DNA from: Castellaniella sp. UBA6218
Lineage (GTDB): Bacteria; Pseudomonadota; Gammaproteobacteria; Burkholderiales; Burkholderiaceae_B
DNA length: 33,822 bases
Assembly: GCA_002421865.1 (NCBI GenBank)
Contig: DISE01000042.1
Location: forward strand, 1-33,822
Reading direction: 5' to 3'
The notes under the pieces were generated by a model that did no database searches, was not told the origin of the DNA, and saw only the letters and a program-made list of their open reading frames with translations. This document shows positions 1 to 8,915 of the stretch, piece after piece. A program made the translations under genes and the position numbers. Within the stretch, counting starts at the first letter, position 1. Each line of letters starts with the position of its first letter.

Positions 1-1447
1 GGCGCGAGATGCACCAGTCGGGTCGTCCCGCGATCATGTCGCGCAGGCGGACCCTGCCGTTCTCGGGGTAGAAGCGGGTCTGCTCTATGGCTTCGAGCGC
101 GATCTGGCGCAAGGTCTTTGCGGGCTTCTGGGCCGGGTCGGTGAACACGCCCTCGCCCTCGTCCATGCGGATGAACCACTGCGCGGCGGCGCGGTAGATC
201 ACCGGCGTCTTGTGGCGCCAGCAGTGCGGGTAGCTGTGGGTGATGGTGATGGTGTCAATCAGCCGGCCTGCGGATTTCAGCGTGTCGAGGATGGCGGGCA
301 CGGCTTTCCAGATATGCTGCCCGCCGAACAGCGGCAGATCGTCCGCATACACGCCGTGGCCCTGCACGGGGTTGAGGATGTCCTCGTACGCCAGGCCGTT
401 GGACATGCAGGAATTGAAGTCATCCATGCCATAGGCGGGCGACGAGTGCACGATCCCCGTGCCGTCCTCGGCCGTGGCGTAGTCGGCCAGGTATACGGGA
501 GAGAGGCGGTCATAACCCTTGTGCACGTGCGCCAGCGGATGCCTGAAAGGCATGTGGTCGAGCTTTTCGCCCTTTGCCGTGGCGACGACCCGGCCTTGCA
601 GTTTCCAGCGTTCGAGACATTTTTCGACCAGCGCCGAGGCGACGATGAGCAGGCCGCGTTCCGTATCGACCAGGCTGTATTCGAGTGCCGGGTTGACGTT
701 GAGCGCCTGGTTGGCGGGGATGGTCCAGGCCGTGGTCGTCCAGATGACGATGAAAGCTTCCTTGTCGAGCCGGTCCAGGCCGAACGCGGCGGCCAGTTTT
801 TCGGGCTCGGCGGCCGGGAACATCACGTCCAGCGTCTGGCTTTGCTTGTCGGCGTATTCGATCTCGAACTCGGCCAGCGACGAGGCGCAGTCGAAGCACC
901 AGTACACGGGCTTGAGGCCGCGATAGACAAAGCCGCGCTCCATGACCTTCTTCAAGGCGCGCAGCTCCAGGGCCTCGTTCCCATGGTTCATGGTCTTGTA
1001 GGGGTGATCCCAGTCGCCCAGCACGCCCAGACGCTTGAAATCCACCATCTGCTGCGCGATCTGCTCGGTGGCGAAGGCACGGCTCTTTGCCTGCATCTCG
1101 TCGCGCGGCAGATTGCGGCCGTGCAGTTTTTCGATGGCGTTCTCGATCGGCAGGCCGTGGCAGTCCCAGCCCGGCACGTATACCGCGTCGAATCCTTCAA
1201 GCTGGCGGCTCTTGACGATCATGTCCTTGAGGATCTTGTTGACCGCGTGACCGATGTGGATCTTGCCGTTGGCGTAGGGCGGGCCGTCGTGCAGGATGAA
1301 CAGGGGCTCGCCCCGGCGGGCGTCGCGCAGCCGCTTGTACAGGCCTTTTTCCTCCCATTCCTTGATCCAGCCCGGCTCGCGCTTGGGCAGATCGCCGCGC
1401 ATGGGGAAGGGGGATTCGGGCAGGTTCAGGGTGTCTCTATAGTCCAT
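1..1447 (-). CDS. ileS: Isoleucyl-tRNA synthetase, N-terminal half (cut by window edge)
   Basis: Class I aminoacyl-tRNA synthetase that charges tRNA-Ile in the cytoplasm. About 482 N-terminal residues are present and the rest (the family is usually about 930-960 residues) lies beyond the left edge. The protein starts MDYRDTLNLP, has the substrate-binding GPPYANG at residues 55-61, and the class I signature HIGH at 64-67. The editing (CP1) domain is recognisable further on, with TTTAWTIPAN and GTGIVHSSPAYG. The frame is open throughout, with no shift seen. The ATG at 1447-1445 lies inside the end of ribF, an 11-base overlap, so the two are cotranscribed and probably translationally coupled. 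Lower-confidence alternatives are not needed: motif order and spacing are specific for IleS. Confidence 0.97.
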   Translation of the reverse strand, partial: MDYRDTLNLPESPFPMRGDLPKREPGWIKEWEEKGLYKRLRDARRGEPLFILHDGPPYANGKIHIGHAVNKILKDMIVKSRQLEGFDAVYVPGWDCHGLPIENAIEKLHGRNLPRDEMQAKSRAFATEQIAQQMVDFKRLGVLGDWDHPYKTMNHGNEALELRALKKVMERGFVYRGLKPVYWCFDCASSLAEFEIEYADKQSQTLDVMFPAAEPEKLAAAFGLDRLDKEAFIVIWTTTAWTIPANQALNVNPALEYSLVDTERGLLIVASALVEKCLERWKLQGRVVATAKGEKLDHMPFRHPLAHVHKGYDRLSPVYLADYATAEDGTGIVHSSPAYGMDDFNSCMSNGLAYEDILNPVQGHGVYADDLPLFGGQHIWKAVPAILDTLKSAGRLIDTITITHSYPHCWRHKTPVIYRAAAQWFIRMDEGEGVFTDPAQKPAKTLRQIALEAIEQTRFYPENGRVRLRDMIAGRPDWCISR

Positions 1448-2402
1448 GGGAGGCAAAATAGTCGCGAGCGCCTTGCGCATCCTGGCGGATGGCGGCGGTC
1501 AGGGAGGTCAGGTCGGGAAAGTATTCCTCGTCGCGCAGGAACTCGAGGAATTCGACGCACACCAGTTTACCGTAGGCGTCCACTCGCCGATCGAGGATGT
1601 GCGTCTCCAGCAACAGCGCGCCGTCGCGGGTGACCGTGGGGCGAACGCCCAGGCTGGCGACGCCCGGCAGCGGCCGTTCGTCCAGTCCGTGGACACGCAC
1701 CACGTAGATGCCGGAACGGGCCGCGCAGGGGGCGGGCACGCGCAGGTTCAGCGTCGGAAAGCCCAGGTCGCGGCCCAGCTTGCGGCCGTGGATGACGTGT
1801 CCGCCGATGCGGTAAGGGGCGCCAAGCAGTTCGCCACTGCGTTCCAGATTGCCCACCGCCAGCGCGGTGCGCAGCGCGGAACTGGAAATGCGCTGACCCT
1901 GGTCGTCCCCGACATCGGCCAGGGTCCGCACCTCGAAGCCGTGCTCCCGCCCCATGCGGCGCAGCAGGTCGATGTCGCCGCTGCGTTTGTGGCCGTACCG
2001 GAAGTCTTCGCCGACCAGCAGCCAGCGCGTGTTCAGGCCGCGCACCAGCAATTCGCGGATGAAGTCCTCGGCGCCCATGTCGGCCAGGCGCTGGTCGAAG
2101 CGCTGAATCACGATCTGGCGCATGCCGTGTTCGGTGAGCAGGACGGTCTTGTCGCGCAGGGAACTGATCTGCGTGGGGATCAGTTCCGGGCGCTGCCCCT
2201 TGCGTGCGAAGAAAGCGCGCGGGTGGGGCGCGAAGGTCATTACGGTGGGTACGAGCCCGAGGGCGGCGGCCTGTTCCCGGACCTGGGAGAGGATGGCCTG
2301 ATGGCCCCGGTGCACGCCATCGAAATTGCCGATGGTCACGGCGCTGGGGGCCGTGGAGTCGTGCCGGGGCAGGTGGCGGTAGAGGCGGAATTCGGTATTC
2401 AC
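1437..2402 (-). CDS. ribF: Bifunctional riboflavin kinase / FAD synthetase
   Basis: Makes FMN from riboflavin and then FAD from FMN and ATP, in the cytoplasm. The 321-residue length fits the family. The N-terminal nucleotidyltransferase domain (about residues 18-185) carries GNFDGVHRGH, the phosphate-binding HxGH-like signature of FAD synthetases, and later VGEDFRYGHKRSGD. The C-terminal flavokinase domain (about 195-320) carries GHVIHGRKLGRDLGFPTLNL. The coding sequence is divergent from purN, with 82 bases between the two starts, and is followed directly by ileS on the same strand with an 11-base overlap. The ribF-ileS order is common in proteobacteria. Nothing unusual is seen. Confidence 0.96.
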   Translation of the reverse strand: MNTEFRLYRHLPRHDSTAPSAVTIGNFDGVHRGHQAILSQVREQAAALGLVPTVMTFAPHPRAFFARKGQRPELIPTQISSLRDKTVLLTEHGMRQIVIQRFDQRLADMGAEDFIRELLVRGLNTRWLLVGEDFRYGHKRSGDIDLLRRMGREHGFEVRTLADVGDDQGQRISSSALRTALAVGNLERSGELLGAPYRIGGHVIHGRKLGRDLGFPTLNLRVPAPCAARSGIYVVRVHGLDERPLPGVASLGVRPTVTRDGALLLETHILDRRVDAYGKLVCVEFLEFLRDEEYFPDLTSLTAAIRQDAQGARDYFASHGL

Positions 2403-2484
2403 AGGCGAGAGTTTACAATTTTGCGTTTATGCCCAGGATTCCTGCCGGGCAGCATCCTCATCTTTCCTGCTGGAGACCCTGCGC

Positions 2485-3174
2485 ATGCCGCACCCCCCCG
2501 ACCGGCCGATCCGGGTGGCCATCCTGATTTCGGGCCGCGGCTCGAACATGCAGGCGCTGGCCGAGACCGTCGCGGCCGAAGGCCTGCCCGTCGACATCTG
2601 CACCGTCCTGTCCAACCGCGCCGACGCGGCGGGTCTGGACTGGGCGCGCGCGCGCGGCCTGCCCGCCGAAGTCCTGGCGCATCGCGACTTCGACAGCCGC
2701 GAGGCCTTCGACGCCGCACTGCGGGACCGGCTGGACGCCCTGGCGCCCGACTATATCCTGCTGGCAGGCTTCATGCGGGTGCTGGGCGCCGATTTCGTGC
2801 GCCATTTCGATGGCCGCATCGTCAACATCCACCCCTCGCTGTTGCCGGCATTCCCCGGCCTGCATACCCACGAACAGGCCCTGGCCCAGGGCGTGCAGTG
2901 GCACGGTTGCACCGTGCATTTCGTCACGCCCGTGCTGGACCACGGACCGATCATCGCCCAGGCCGCCATCCCGGTGTGTGCCGATGACACACCCGACTCG
3001 CTGGCGGCCCGGCTGCTGCCGGTCGAACATCGGATTTACGCCCAGACGCTGCGCTGGCTGGCGCAGGGCCGCGTGCGGCTGGGGACGGATGGCCGGGTCT
3101 CGGTCGAGGGCGCTCCGCACCGCGCCTGGGCCGGTCCGGCCCTTTTCCAGGAGAATCATCATGAGCAGGAATGA
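2485..3174 (+). CDS. purN: Phosphoribosylglycinamide formyltransferase (10-formyl-THF dependent)
   Basis: Third step of purine biosynthesis: transfers the formyl group of 10-formyltetrahydrofolate to GAR. It is 229 residues; the E. coli enzyme is 212. GRGSN (residues 17-21) is the phosphate-binding loop. The catalytic triad is in place as N114 and H116 (NIHPSLLPAF) and D152 (VLDHGPII), the expected spacing relative to the E. coli N106/H108/D144. The start follows GGAG at 2471-2474 region. The C-terminus runs about 15-20 residues past the usual end and its last 14 bases overlap the downstream methyltransferase gene, which suggests translational coupling. Confidence 0.96.
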   Translation: MPHPPDRPIRVAILISGRGSNMQALAETVAAEGLPVDICTVLSNRADAAGLDWARARGLPAEVLAHRDFDSREAFDAALRDRLDALAPDYILLAGFMRVLGADFVRHFDGRIVNIHPSLLPAFPGLHTHEQALAQGVQWHGCTVHFVTPVLDHGPIIAQAAIPVCADDTPDSLAARLLPVEHRIYAQTLRWLAQGRVRLGTDGRVSVEGAPHRAWAGPALFQENHHEQE

Positions 3175-4609
3175 CACGCGGGATGGATCCCGCTCCCGGC
3201 CGCGCGCCCGCATGGACGCTGCTGACGGCGGGCGCCGTTCCGGGTCGCCGGACCGCCCCAGCGCCGCGCGAGCCGAAGAAGGACGGGAGGTCCGGGGGAC
3301 CCGGGGCAAGGACGCCGCGCGCAGCCAGGCCCCTGCGCGGCCCTACGTGATGGCGGCGGCGCGCATCGAGCAGGTGCGCCAGGTGCTGGGCGAGGTCCTG
3401 CAATGGAAATACCCGGCCGACGCCGTCCTGTCGCACTGGTTCCGCGCCCACGCCAACGCCGGGCTGCGCGACCGGGGTGAAATCGCCGAGGCGGTCTTCG
3501 ATGTGCTGCGTCATCTGCGGCGCTACCGGCAGTTCGCGGAAATCGGCGCGGGTTCGGGCACGCGGCGCCTGGCGGTGCTGGGTCTGGCCTCCGTCTGGCC
3601 GCGTGAAACCCTGGACACCGGTCTGGACGAGCACGAGCGCGCCTGGCTGGACCATGTCCTGTCCCTGTCCGCCGCCGGCCTGACCAGGGCGGTGCGCCAT
3701 AGCGTGCCGGACTGGCTCGACGAGCGACTGGCGGCCCTGCCGGACACCGAATCCCTGCTTCAGGCCCTGAACACGCCCGCGCCCCTGGACCTGCGGGTCA
3801 ATCCGCTCAAGGCCGAGCGCGACGCCCTGCTGGCCTCCTGGGCCGAGGGCCCCGAGGCGCGCTGGGCGGCGCGGCCGACGCCGTATTCCCCCTGGGGTAT
3901 CCGCATCGAGGGACGCCCGCCCGTCAACCGCTGGGGCGCCTTCGAGCGCGGCGAAATCGAAGTCCAGGACGAAGGCAGCCAACTGCTGGCGGCGCTGGTG
4001 GCGCCCCGGCGCGGCGAGATGGTCATCGACTATTGCGCCGGAGCGGGGGGCAAGACTCTGCTGCTGGGCGCGCTGATGCGCTCCACAGGCCGCCTGTACG
4101 CCTTTGACGTGTCCGCCGCCCGCCTGGCTCGGGCCAAGCCGCGCTTCGCGCGCAGCGGCCTGTCCAACATCGTGCCGGTGGTCATCGCGGAACGCAACGA
4201 CCAGCGCGTCAAACGGCTGCGTGGCAAGGCCCACCGCGTGCTGGTGGACGCGCCGTGCAGCGGCCTGGGCACACTGCGCCGCAATCCCGACCTGAAATGG
4301 CGCCAGCACCCCGACTCCCTGGCCCAACTGCGTCAGACCCAGGCGGCGATCCTGCGCGACGCGGCCGCTTGCGTGATGCCGGGCGGACGGCTGGTCTACG
4401 CCAGCTGCAGCCTCCTTCCGGAGGAAAACGAACTGCAGGTCGAGGCCTTCCTGGCCGAACATCCGGAATTTTCCTTGCTGGATGCCGGCGCCATCCTGGC
4501 GGACCGCGACATCCGTCTTGCGCTGGACGGCCCGTATCTGCGGCTGCGCCCCGACATCCACGGCACCGACGGCTTTTTCGCCGCCGTCATGGAGCGCGCG
4601 AAGGGCTGA
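3161..4609 (+). CDS. RsmB/NOP-family RNA (cytosine-5) methyltransferase
   Basis: SAM-dependent RNA m5C methyltransferase, 482 residues. The start at 3161 is chosen because AGGAG lies 7 bases upstream and because the reading frame further upstream only shadows purN. SAM-binding motif I is DYCAGAGGKTLLLGA. The two catalytic cysteines sit in DAPCSGLGTLRRNPDLKWR and in YASCSLLPEENE, as expected for this family. The first 60-70 residues are a low-complexity Arg/Ala/Gly-rich segment, probably disordered, that is not part of the catalytic fold. Burkholderiales usually carry a second, canonical rsmB near fmt, and this copy lacks an obvious NusB-like domain, so the rRNA position it modifies should not be assumed to be 967. 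It overlaps the purN end by 14 bases. Confidence 0.88.
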   Translation: MSRNDTRDGSRSRPRARMDAADGGRRSGSPDRPSAARAEEGREVRGTRGKDAARSQAPARPYVMAAARIEQVRQVLGEVLQWKYPADAVLSHWFRAHANAGLRDRGEIAEAVFDVLRHLRRYRQFAEIGAGSGTRRLAVLGLASVWPRETLDTGLDEHERAWLDHVLSLSAAGLTRAVRHSVPDWLDERLAALPDTESLLQALNTPAPLDLRVNPLKAERDALLASWAEGPEARWAARPTPYSPWGIRIEGRPPVNRWGAFERGEIEVQDEGSQLLAALVAPRRGEMVIDYCAGAGGKTLLLGALMRSTGRLYAFDVSAARLARAKPRFARSGLSNIVPVVIAERNDQRVKRLRGKAHRVLVDAPCSGLGTLRRNPDLKWRQHPDSLAQLRQTQAAILRDAAACVMPGGRLVYASCSLLPEENELQVEAFLAEHPEFSLLDAGAILADRDIRLALDGPYLRLRPDIHGTDGFFAAVMERAKG

Positions 4610-4635
4610 CGCGGCAAAACCGCCTGGGCTAAACT
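4606..4635 (+). promoter_or_regulatory. Candidate sigma-70 promoter of the desaturase
   Basis: CTGACG at 4606-4611 and TAAACT at 4630-4635 are separated by 18 bases, in the only real gap of the purN-uvrD unit, 41 bases before the desaturase start. Both boxes are imperfect, so this is a weak call. Confidence 0.3.
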
Positions 4636-4676
4636 GGAAACATCTTTCAGTACCACGCGGGCAAGACCCGGAGACG

Positions 4677-5879
4677 ATGAATACCTGGCTTTCCTTTCTT
4701 CAGGGCGGCATGCTGGATCTGGGCCCCTGGGCCCTGGTCGGCGTGACGCTGGCGCTGACTCATGTCACCATCGCGGCGGTGACCCTGTACCTGCATCGAA
4801 GCCAGGCGCACCGGGGACTTGACCTGCATCCAGTCGTGGCGCATTTCTTCCGCTTCTGGCTGTGGATGACCACCGGCATGGTCACCCGTGAATGGGTCGC
4901 CATCCACCGCAAGCATCACGCCAAGTGCGAACGCGAAGGCGACCCCCATTCGCCCGCCGTGTTCGGCCTGGCCCAGGTCTTCTTCCGCGGGGCGGAACTC
5001 TATCGTGACGAGGCCCGCAACGCCGAGACCCTGGCGCGCTACGGCCACGGCACGCCCGACGACTGGATCGAGCGCCGCCTGTACGGCCGCTACAATCTGC
5101 TGGGCGTGGGCCTGATGCTGGTACTGGACGTGACCCTGTTCGGCGTCCTGGGCCTCACGGTCTGGGCGGTGCAGATGGCCTGGATTCCGTTCTGGGCCGC
5201 CGGCGTGATCAACGGCCTGGGCCATGCCTGGGGTTATCGCAATTTCGGCTGCCCGGACGACAGCACCAACGTCGTGCCCTGGGGCCTGCTGATCGGCGGG
5301 GAAGAACTGCACAACAACCACCATGCCTACGGGACCTCTGCGAAATTCTCCTCGCGCTGGTACGAGTTCGATCTGGGCTGGGCCTACATCCGCATTCTGC
5401 AGACCCTGGGTCTGGCCAAGGTGCGCCGGGTCGCGCCCCGGCTGCGGTTGCGGGCGCCGGAATCCGCCGATACGCTGGGGCAGGATCAGCTCCAGGGGAT
5501 CATCGCCCACCGCTACGAAGTCCTGGCGCGCTATTCGGGGGTCATCAAGGCCGCCGTGGCCCACGAGATCAAGGCGCTCAATCTGCGCCAGCGGCGCAGC
5601 GAGCGTTTGCTGCTGCGGCGCTGCCGCAAATGGCTGGTGCGTGACGCCGCTGCGCTGGCACCCCAGGAACGGGTCCAGGTGGACCGCGCCCTGTCGCTCG
5701 CGCCCGCGCTCTCGACCCTGGTGCAGATGCGCCGCGAATTGACCGCCTTGTGGGAGTCCTCCAGCGCCAGCAGCGAGCAACTGCTGGCTGACCTGCGCGC
5801 CTGGTGCCAGCGAGCCCAGGCCAGCGGCATCGACGGCCTGGAACAGTTCGCCCTCCGGCTGGGTCGCTACGCGGCATGA
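4677..5879 (+). CDS. Membrane fatty acid desaturase (DesA/stearoyl-CoA desaturase type) with transposase-like tail
   Basis: Integral-membrane di-iron desaturase, 400 residues, that would introduce a cis double bond into acyl chains and so tune membrane fluidity. The three histidine boxes of the delta-9 type are visible: HRSQAH at 40-45, HRKHH at 77-81 and HNNHH at 212-216, with GHAWGYRNFG at 182-191 as in acyl-CoA/acyl-lipid desaturases. Hydrophobic spans lie around residues 17-38, 52-70, 140-165 and 166-182. The start at 4677 follows GGAG-like bases; an upstream extension would run into the previous gene. Residues about 325-400 are helical and soluble, with the pattern L..WC.RA..SGI..L..FA..L, which resembles the C-terminal end of ISL3-type transposases. 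The stop codon overlaps the uvrD start (ATGA). Confidence 0.9.
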   Translation: MNTWLSFLQGGMLDLGPWALVGVTLALTHVTIAAVTLYLHRSQAHRGLDLHPVVAHFFRFWLWMTTGMVTREWVAIHRKHHAKCEREGDPHSPAVFGLAQVFFRGAELYRDEARNAETLARYGHGTPDDWIERRLYGRYNLLGVGLMLVLDVTLFGVLGLTVWAVQMAWIPFWAAGVINGLGHAWGYRNFGCPDDSTNVVPWGLLIGGEELHNNHHAYGTSAKFSSRWYEFDLGWAYIRILQTLGLAKVRRVAPRLRLRAPESADTLGQDQLQGIIAHRYEVLARYSGVIKAAVAHEIKALNLRQRRSERLLLRRCRKWLVRDAAALAPQERVQVDRALSLAPALSTLVQMRRELTALWESSSASSEQLLADLRAWCQRAQASGIDGLEQFALRLGRYAA

Positions 5880-8188
5880 TCGATGGAATGCTCGAAGGGC
5901 TGAATCCGCAGCAGCGGGCTGCCGTCACCCTGCCGGCCGAGCACGCACTGGTGCTGGCTGGCGCAGGCAGTGGCAAGACCCGCGTCCTGACCACCCGCAT
6001 GGCCTGGCTGATCCAGACCGGCCAGGTCGGTCCGCACGGCCTGCTGGCCGTCACTTTCACCAACAAGGCCGCGCGGGAAATGCTGACGCGCCTGTCGGCG
6101 CTGCTGCCCATCAACACCCGGGGCATGTGGGTCGGGACATTCCACGGCCTGTGCAACCGGCTGTTGCGCGCGCACCACCGCGAGGCGGGCCTGCCGCAAG
6201 CCTTCCAGATCCTGGACAGCGCCGATCAGCTTTCGGCCATCAAGCGCATGCTGAAGGCGGCGGGCATCGACGACGAACGCTTCCCGCCGCGCGACGTGCA
6301 GCGCATGATCAATGGCGCCAAGGAGGATGGCCTGCGTCCGGGCGACCTCGACGCGCGCGACGCCCATGCGCGGCGGCTGGCCGACCTGTACCAGCGCTAC
6401 CAGGATCAGTGCGAACGCGAGGGGGTGGTCGATTTTGGCGAACTGCTGCTGCGCGCCTACGAACTGCTGCGGCGCGAGGCGCCGATCCGCGAACACTACC
6501 AGCGCCGCTTCCAGCAGATCCTGGTCGACGAGTTCCAGGACACCAACGTCCTGCAGTATCGCTGGCTGATGCTGCTGGCGGGCGCGCACACGCCCGTGTT
6601 CGCGGTGGGAGACGATGACCAGTCCATCTACGCTTTTCGCGGGGCGAACGTGGGCAATATGGCCGATTTCGAACAGCGTCATGCACAGGGTCGCGTCATC
6701 CGCCTGGAACAGAACTACCGTTCGCACGGCCACATTCTGGATTCCGCCAACGCCCTGATCACCCACAACAACAATCGTCTGGGCAAGAACCTGTGGACCG
6801 ATGCGGGCGAGGGCGAGCCCCTGCGTGTGGTCGAGCAGGCCTCGGACACGCTGGAGGCCCAGTGGCTGGTGGACGAGGTCCGCGCCCTGATCCGCGAAGG
6901 CCGGCCAGCCCATGAAATCGCCATCCTGTACCGCAGCAACGCCCAGTCGCGCCCGATCGAGCACGCCTTGTTTTCCGCCCGGGTTCCGTATCGGGTCTAC
7001 GGTGGGCAGCGCTTCTTCGAGCGCCAGGAGGTCAAGCACGTCCTGGCCTACCTGAGACTGATCGACAATCCGGACGACGATACCTCCTGGATGCGGGTGG
7101 TGAACTTTCCCACGCGAGGGATCGGCGCGCGCACTCTGGAACAACAGGCCGACATGGCGGCGCTGCAAGGCACCAGCCTGGCTGGCGCGGTCGCGTTCGT
7201 GCCGGGCAAAGCCGGCGCCAGTCTGGCCCGTTTTGCCATGCTGATCCGCGAACTGGCCGAGGAGGCCCGGACGCTGGACCTCCCGGAACTGATCGGCCAT
7301 GTGGTGCACCACAGCGGCCTCGAAGCCCATTACCGGGCCGACCGCGAGGGCCAGGATCGGCTGGAAAATCTTCAGGAACTGGTCAACGCCGCCGCCGCCT
7401 TCGTGGCCGAGGAAGGCTTTCAGGGCCTGCCCGCCGGCCGCATTCCCGAGACTGCGACCATCGCCGCCGATGCGGCGTCCGATCCGGGCACGGCCTTCGC
7501 CGCCGATGCGCAGCCGTCGCCGGCCGTCATGTCGCCCCTGGGCGCCTTTCTCAGCCACGCCTCGCTGGAAGCCGGCGACAACCAGGCGCAGGCCGGCGAA
7601 GACGCCGTGCAGCTCATGACCGTGCATGCGGCCAAGGGCCTGGAATTCGACGCGGTGTTCATCACCGGGCTGGAGGAAGGCCTGTTCCCCCATGAGAACA
7701 GCCTGCTGGATCCGGGGGGGCTGGAAGAGGAGCGCCGCCTGATGTACGTGGCCATCACGCGGGCGCGCGAACGGCTGACGCTGACCCTGGCGCAAAGCCG
7801 TATGCTGCACGGCCAGACCCGCTACGGCATGCGTTCGCGTTTCCTGGACGAAATTCCTGAAGAGCACCTGAAATGGATCACACCGCGTCAGCGTCCGGAA
7901 TCGGCCCAGGCGCCCTGGAGCGGCGCATTCCGGCGTGGCCTGGGAGGCTGGCAGGGCGAGGCGGGCAGCACCTTCGCGCCGCGCGCGCCCCGCTCAGAGT
8001 CTTCCGGTGTGACAGTGGGCGAACAATGCTTCCGCATCGGCACGGGAGTGCGGCACGGCCGTTTCGGCGAAGGCACCGTGGTGGCGCTGAGCGGCAGTGG
8101 CGCCGATGCCCAGGCGCGCATCGAATTCCGCGACGCCGGCACCAAGACGCTGGCTCTGGGCGTGGCGAAGCTGGAAGTCCTGGACTGA
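5876..8188 (+). CDS. uvrD: UvrD/Rep-family DNA helicase II
   Basis: Superfamily 1A 3'-5' helicase acting in nucleotide excision and mismatch repair, 770 residues (E. coli UvrD is 720). Motifs in order: Walker A GAGSGKT (29-35), motif Ia TFTNKAA, motif II VDEFQDTN, motif III GDDDQSIYAFRGA, motif IV EQNYRS, motif V VHAAKGLEFD, and motif VI YVAITRARERL. The last 50 residues (GTGVRHGRFGEGTVVALSG onward) form the Tudor-like UvrD C-terminal domain, which favours UvrD or PcrA over Rep. An insertion of about 40 Ala/Pro-rich residues precedes motif V. ATG at 5876 overlaps the desaturase TGA by four bases; a second in-frame ATG at 5888 is a possible alternative start. Confidence 0.93.
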   Translation: MIDGMLEGLNPQQRAAVTLPAEHALVLAGAGSGKTRVLTTRMAWLIQTGQVGPHGLLAVTFTNKAAREMLTRLSALLPINTRGMWVGTFHGLCNRLLRAHHREAGLPQAFQILDSADQLSAIKRMLKAAGIDDERFPPRDVQRMINGAKEDGLRPGDLDARDAHARRLADLYQRYQDQCEREGVVDFGELLLRAYELLRREAPIREHYQRRFQQILVDEFQDTNVLQYRWLMLLAGAHTPVFAVGDDDQSIYAFRGANVGNMADFEQRHAQGRVIRLEQNYRSHGHILDSANALITHNNNRLGKNLWTDAGEGEPLRVVEQASDTLEAQWLVDEVRALIREGRPAHEIAILYRSNAQSRPIEHALFSARVPYRVYGGQRFFERQEVKHVLAYLRLIDNPDDDTSWMRVVNFPTRGIGARTLEQQADMAALQGTSLAGAVAFVPGKAGASLARFAMLIRELAEEARTLDLPELIGHVVHHSGLEAHYRADREGQDRLENLQELVNAAAAFVAEEGFQGLPAGRIPETATIAADAASDPGTAFAADAQPSPAVMSPLGAFLSHASLEAGDNQAQAGEDAVQLMTVHAAKGLEFDAVFITGLEEGLFPHENSLLDPGGLEEERRLMYVAITRARERLTLTLAQSRMLHGQTRYGMRSRFLDEIPEEHLKWITPRQRPESAQAPWSGAFRRGLGGWQGEAGSTFAPRAPRSESSGVTVGEQCFRIGTGVRHGRFGEGTVVALSGSGADAQARIEFRDAGTKTLALGVAKLEVLD

Positions 8189-8208
8189 ATCCGGGTTTTC
8201 GGCCGCAG

Positions 8209-8231
8209 CCGCCGGAGCGGCGGTTTTCTTT
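8209..8231 (+). terminator. Intrinsic terminator after uvrD
   Basis: A perfect 6-bp stem CCGCCG/CGGCGG with loop GAG (8209-8223) is followed by TTTTCTTT, 20 bases after the uvrD stop. It closes the purN-uvrD transcription unit. Confidence 0.8.
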
Positions 8232-8316
8232 GCGGCTGGATGTCAAATACCTGGGATGCCTAGGGAAATCCCCGGGGAGACTATACTGATCCAGGAAATT
8301 CGACTATGGATTCGCC

Positions 8317-8874
8317 ATGGGGTCTTTCAAGTTCGAGCAGCATCCAGCGATGTATTTTGCGGATTTCGTGCTGTATCCGCTGGTGATCGCGGGCGGGGCG
8401 GCCGTGCTGATCTGGCATGCGCGCGGTTCGGACTGGGTGCTGCTGGTGGCTGCGGTCCTGGGGTTCCTGGCCTGGAGCCTCGTCGAATACGCCATGCACC
8501 GGTTCATCCTCCATGGATTGCGGCCCTTCAAAAGCTGGCACGAGACGCACCATGAGCGCCCCTTCGCGCTGATCGGCTCTTCCACACCGGTCAGCATGGC
8601 GGCGTTCGCCCTCTTGGTATTCTGGCCCTTGTCCGCCGTCGCCGGATCGTGGATCGCCCTGGCGGCGACCCTGGGCATGACTGCTGGCTATCTGCTGTAT
8701 GTGGTCGTCCACCACGCGACGCATCACTGGAAGGCGCGGTCAGGATCCTGGATGCAGGCCCGCAAGCGCGACCATGCCAGGCACCATCGGCCGGGCGTCG
8801 AGGGCTGGTACGGTGTCACCATGCCGTTCTGGGACCATGTCTTCGGAACGAATGAATCCGTGGACAAGCCCTGA
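8317..8874 (+). CDS. Fatty acid hydroxylase / sterol desaturase superfamily membrane protein
   Basis: Small (185-residue) integral-membrane di-iron protein. Histidine clusters diagnostic of the superfamily are HRFILH (61-66), HETHH (75-79), HHATHH (132-137) and HARHH (153-157). Hydrophobic spans lie at about 19-35, 42-57, 92-108 and 112-131. Members hydroxylate or desaturate lipids, such as fatty acid 2-hydroxylases and carotenoid hydroxylases; the substrate here is unknown. The start at 8317 has no convincing ribosome binding site, but the other nearby ATG (8306) is out of frame. A TATACT -10-like box lies at 8282-8287 without a clear -35. It is isolated between the uvrD terminator and a convergent ABC permease gene. 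Confidence 0.82.
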   Translation: MGSFKFEQHPAMYFADFVLYPLVIAGGAAVLIWHARGSDWVLLVAAVLGFLAWSLVEYAMHRFILHGLRPFKSWHETHHERPFALIGSSTPVSMAAFALLVFWPLSAVAGSWIALAATLGMTAGYLLYVVVHHATHHWKARSGSWMQARKRDHARHHRPGVEGWYGVTMPFWDHVFGTNESVDKP

Positions 8875-8915
8875 AGCGGCGTTCCGGATCCGTGGGGCTG
8901 GCTTCGCCCGGCCGA

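Noticed and set aside
2403..2484. FMN riboswitch or strong shared promoter between ribF and purN
   Set aside because: The 82-base gap is too short for an FMN riboswitch. TTTACA at 2410-2415 has no good -10 partner.
5867..7867. A 666-codon frame antisense to uvrD
   Set aside because: Antisense shadow of a high-GC gene; the translation has no domain and no ribosome binding site, whereas uvrD motifs are complete on the plus strand.
8886..8893. CGGATCCG palindrome between the convergent hydroxylase and permease genes
   Set aside because: Too short and without a T-run; not a terminator or credible operator.
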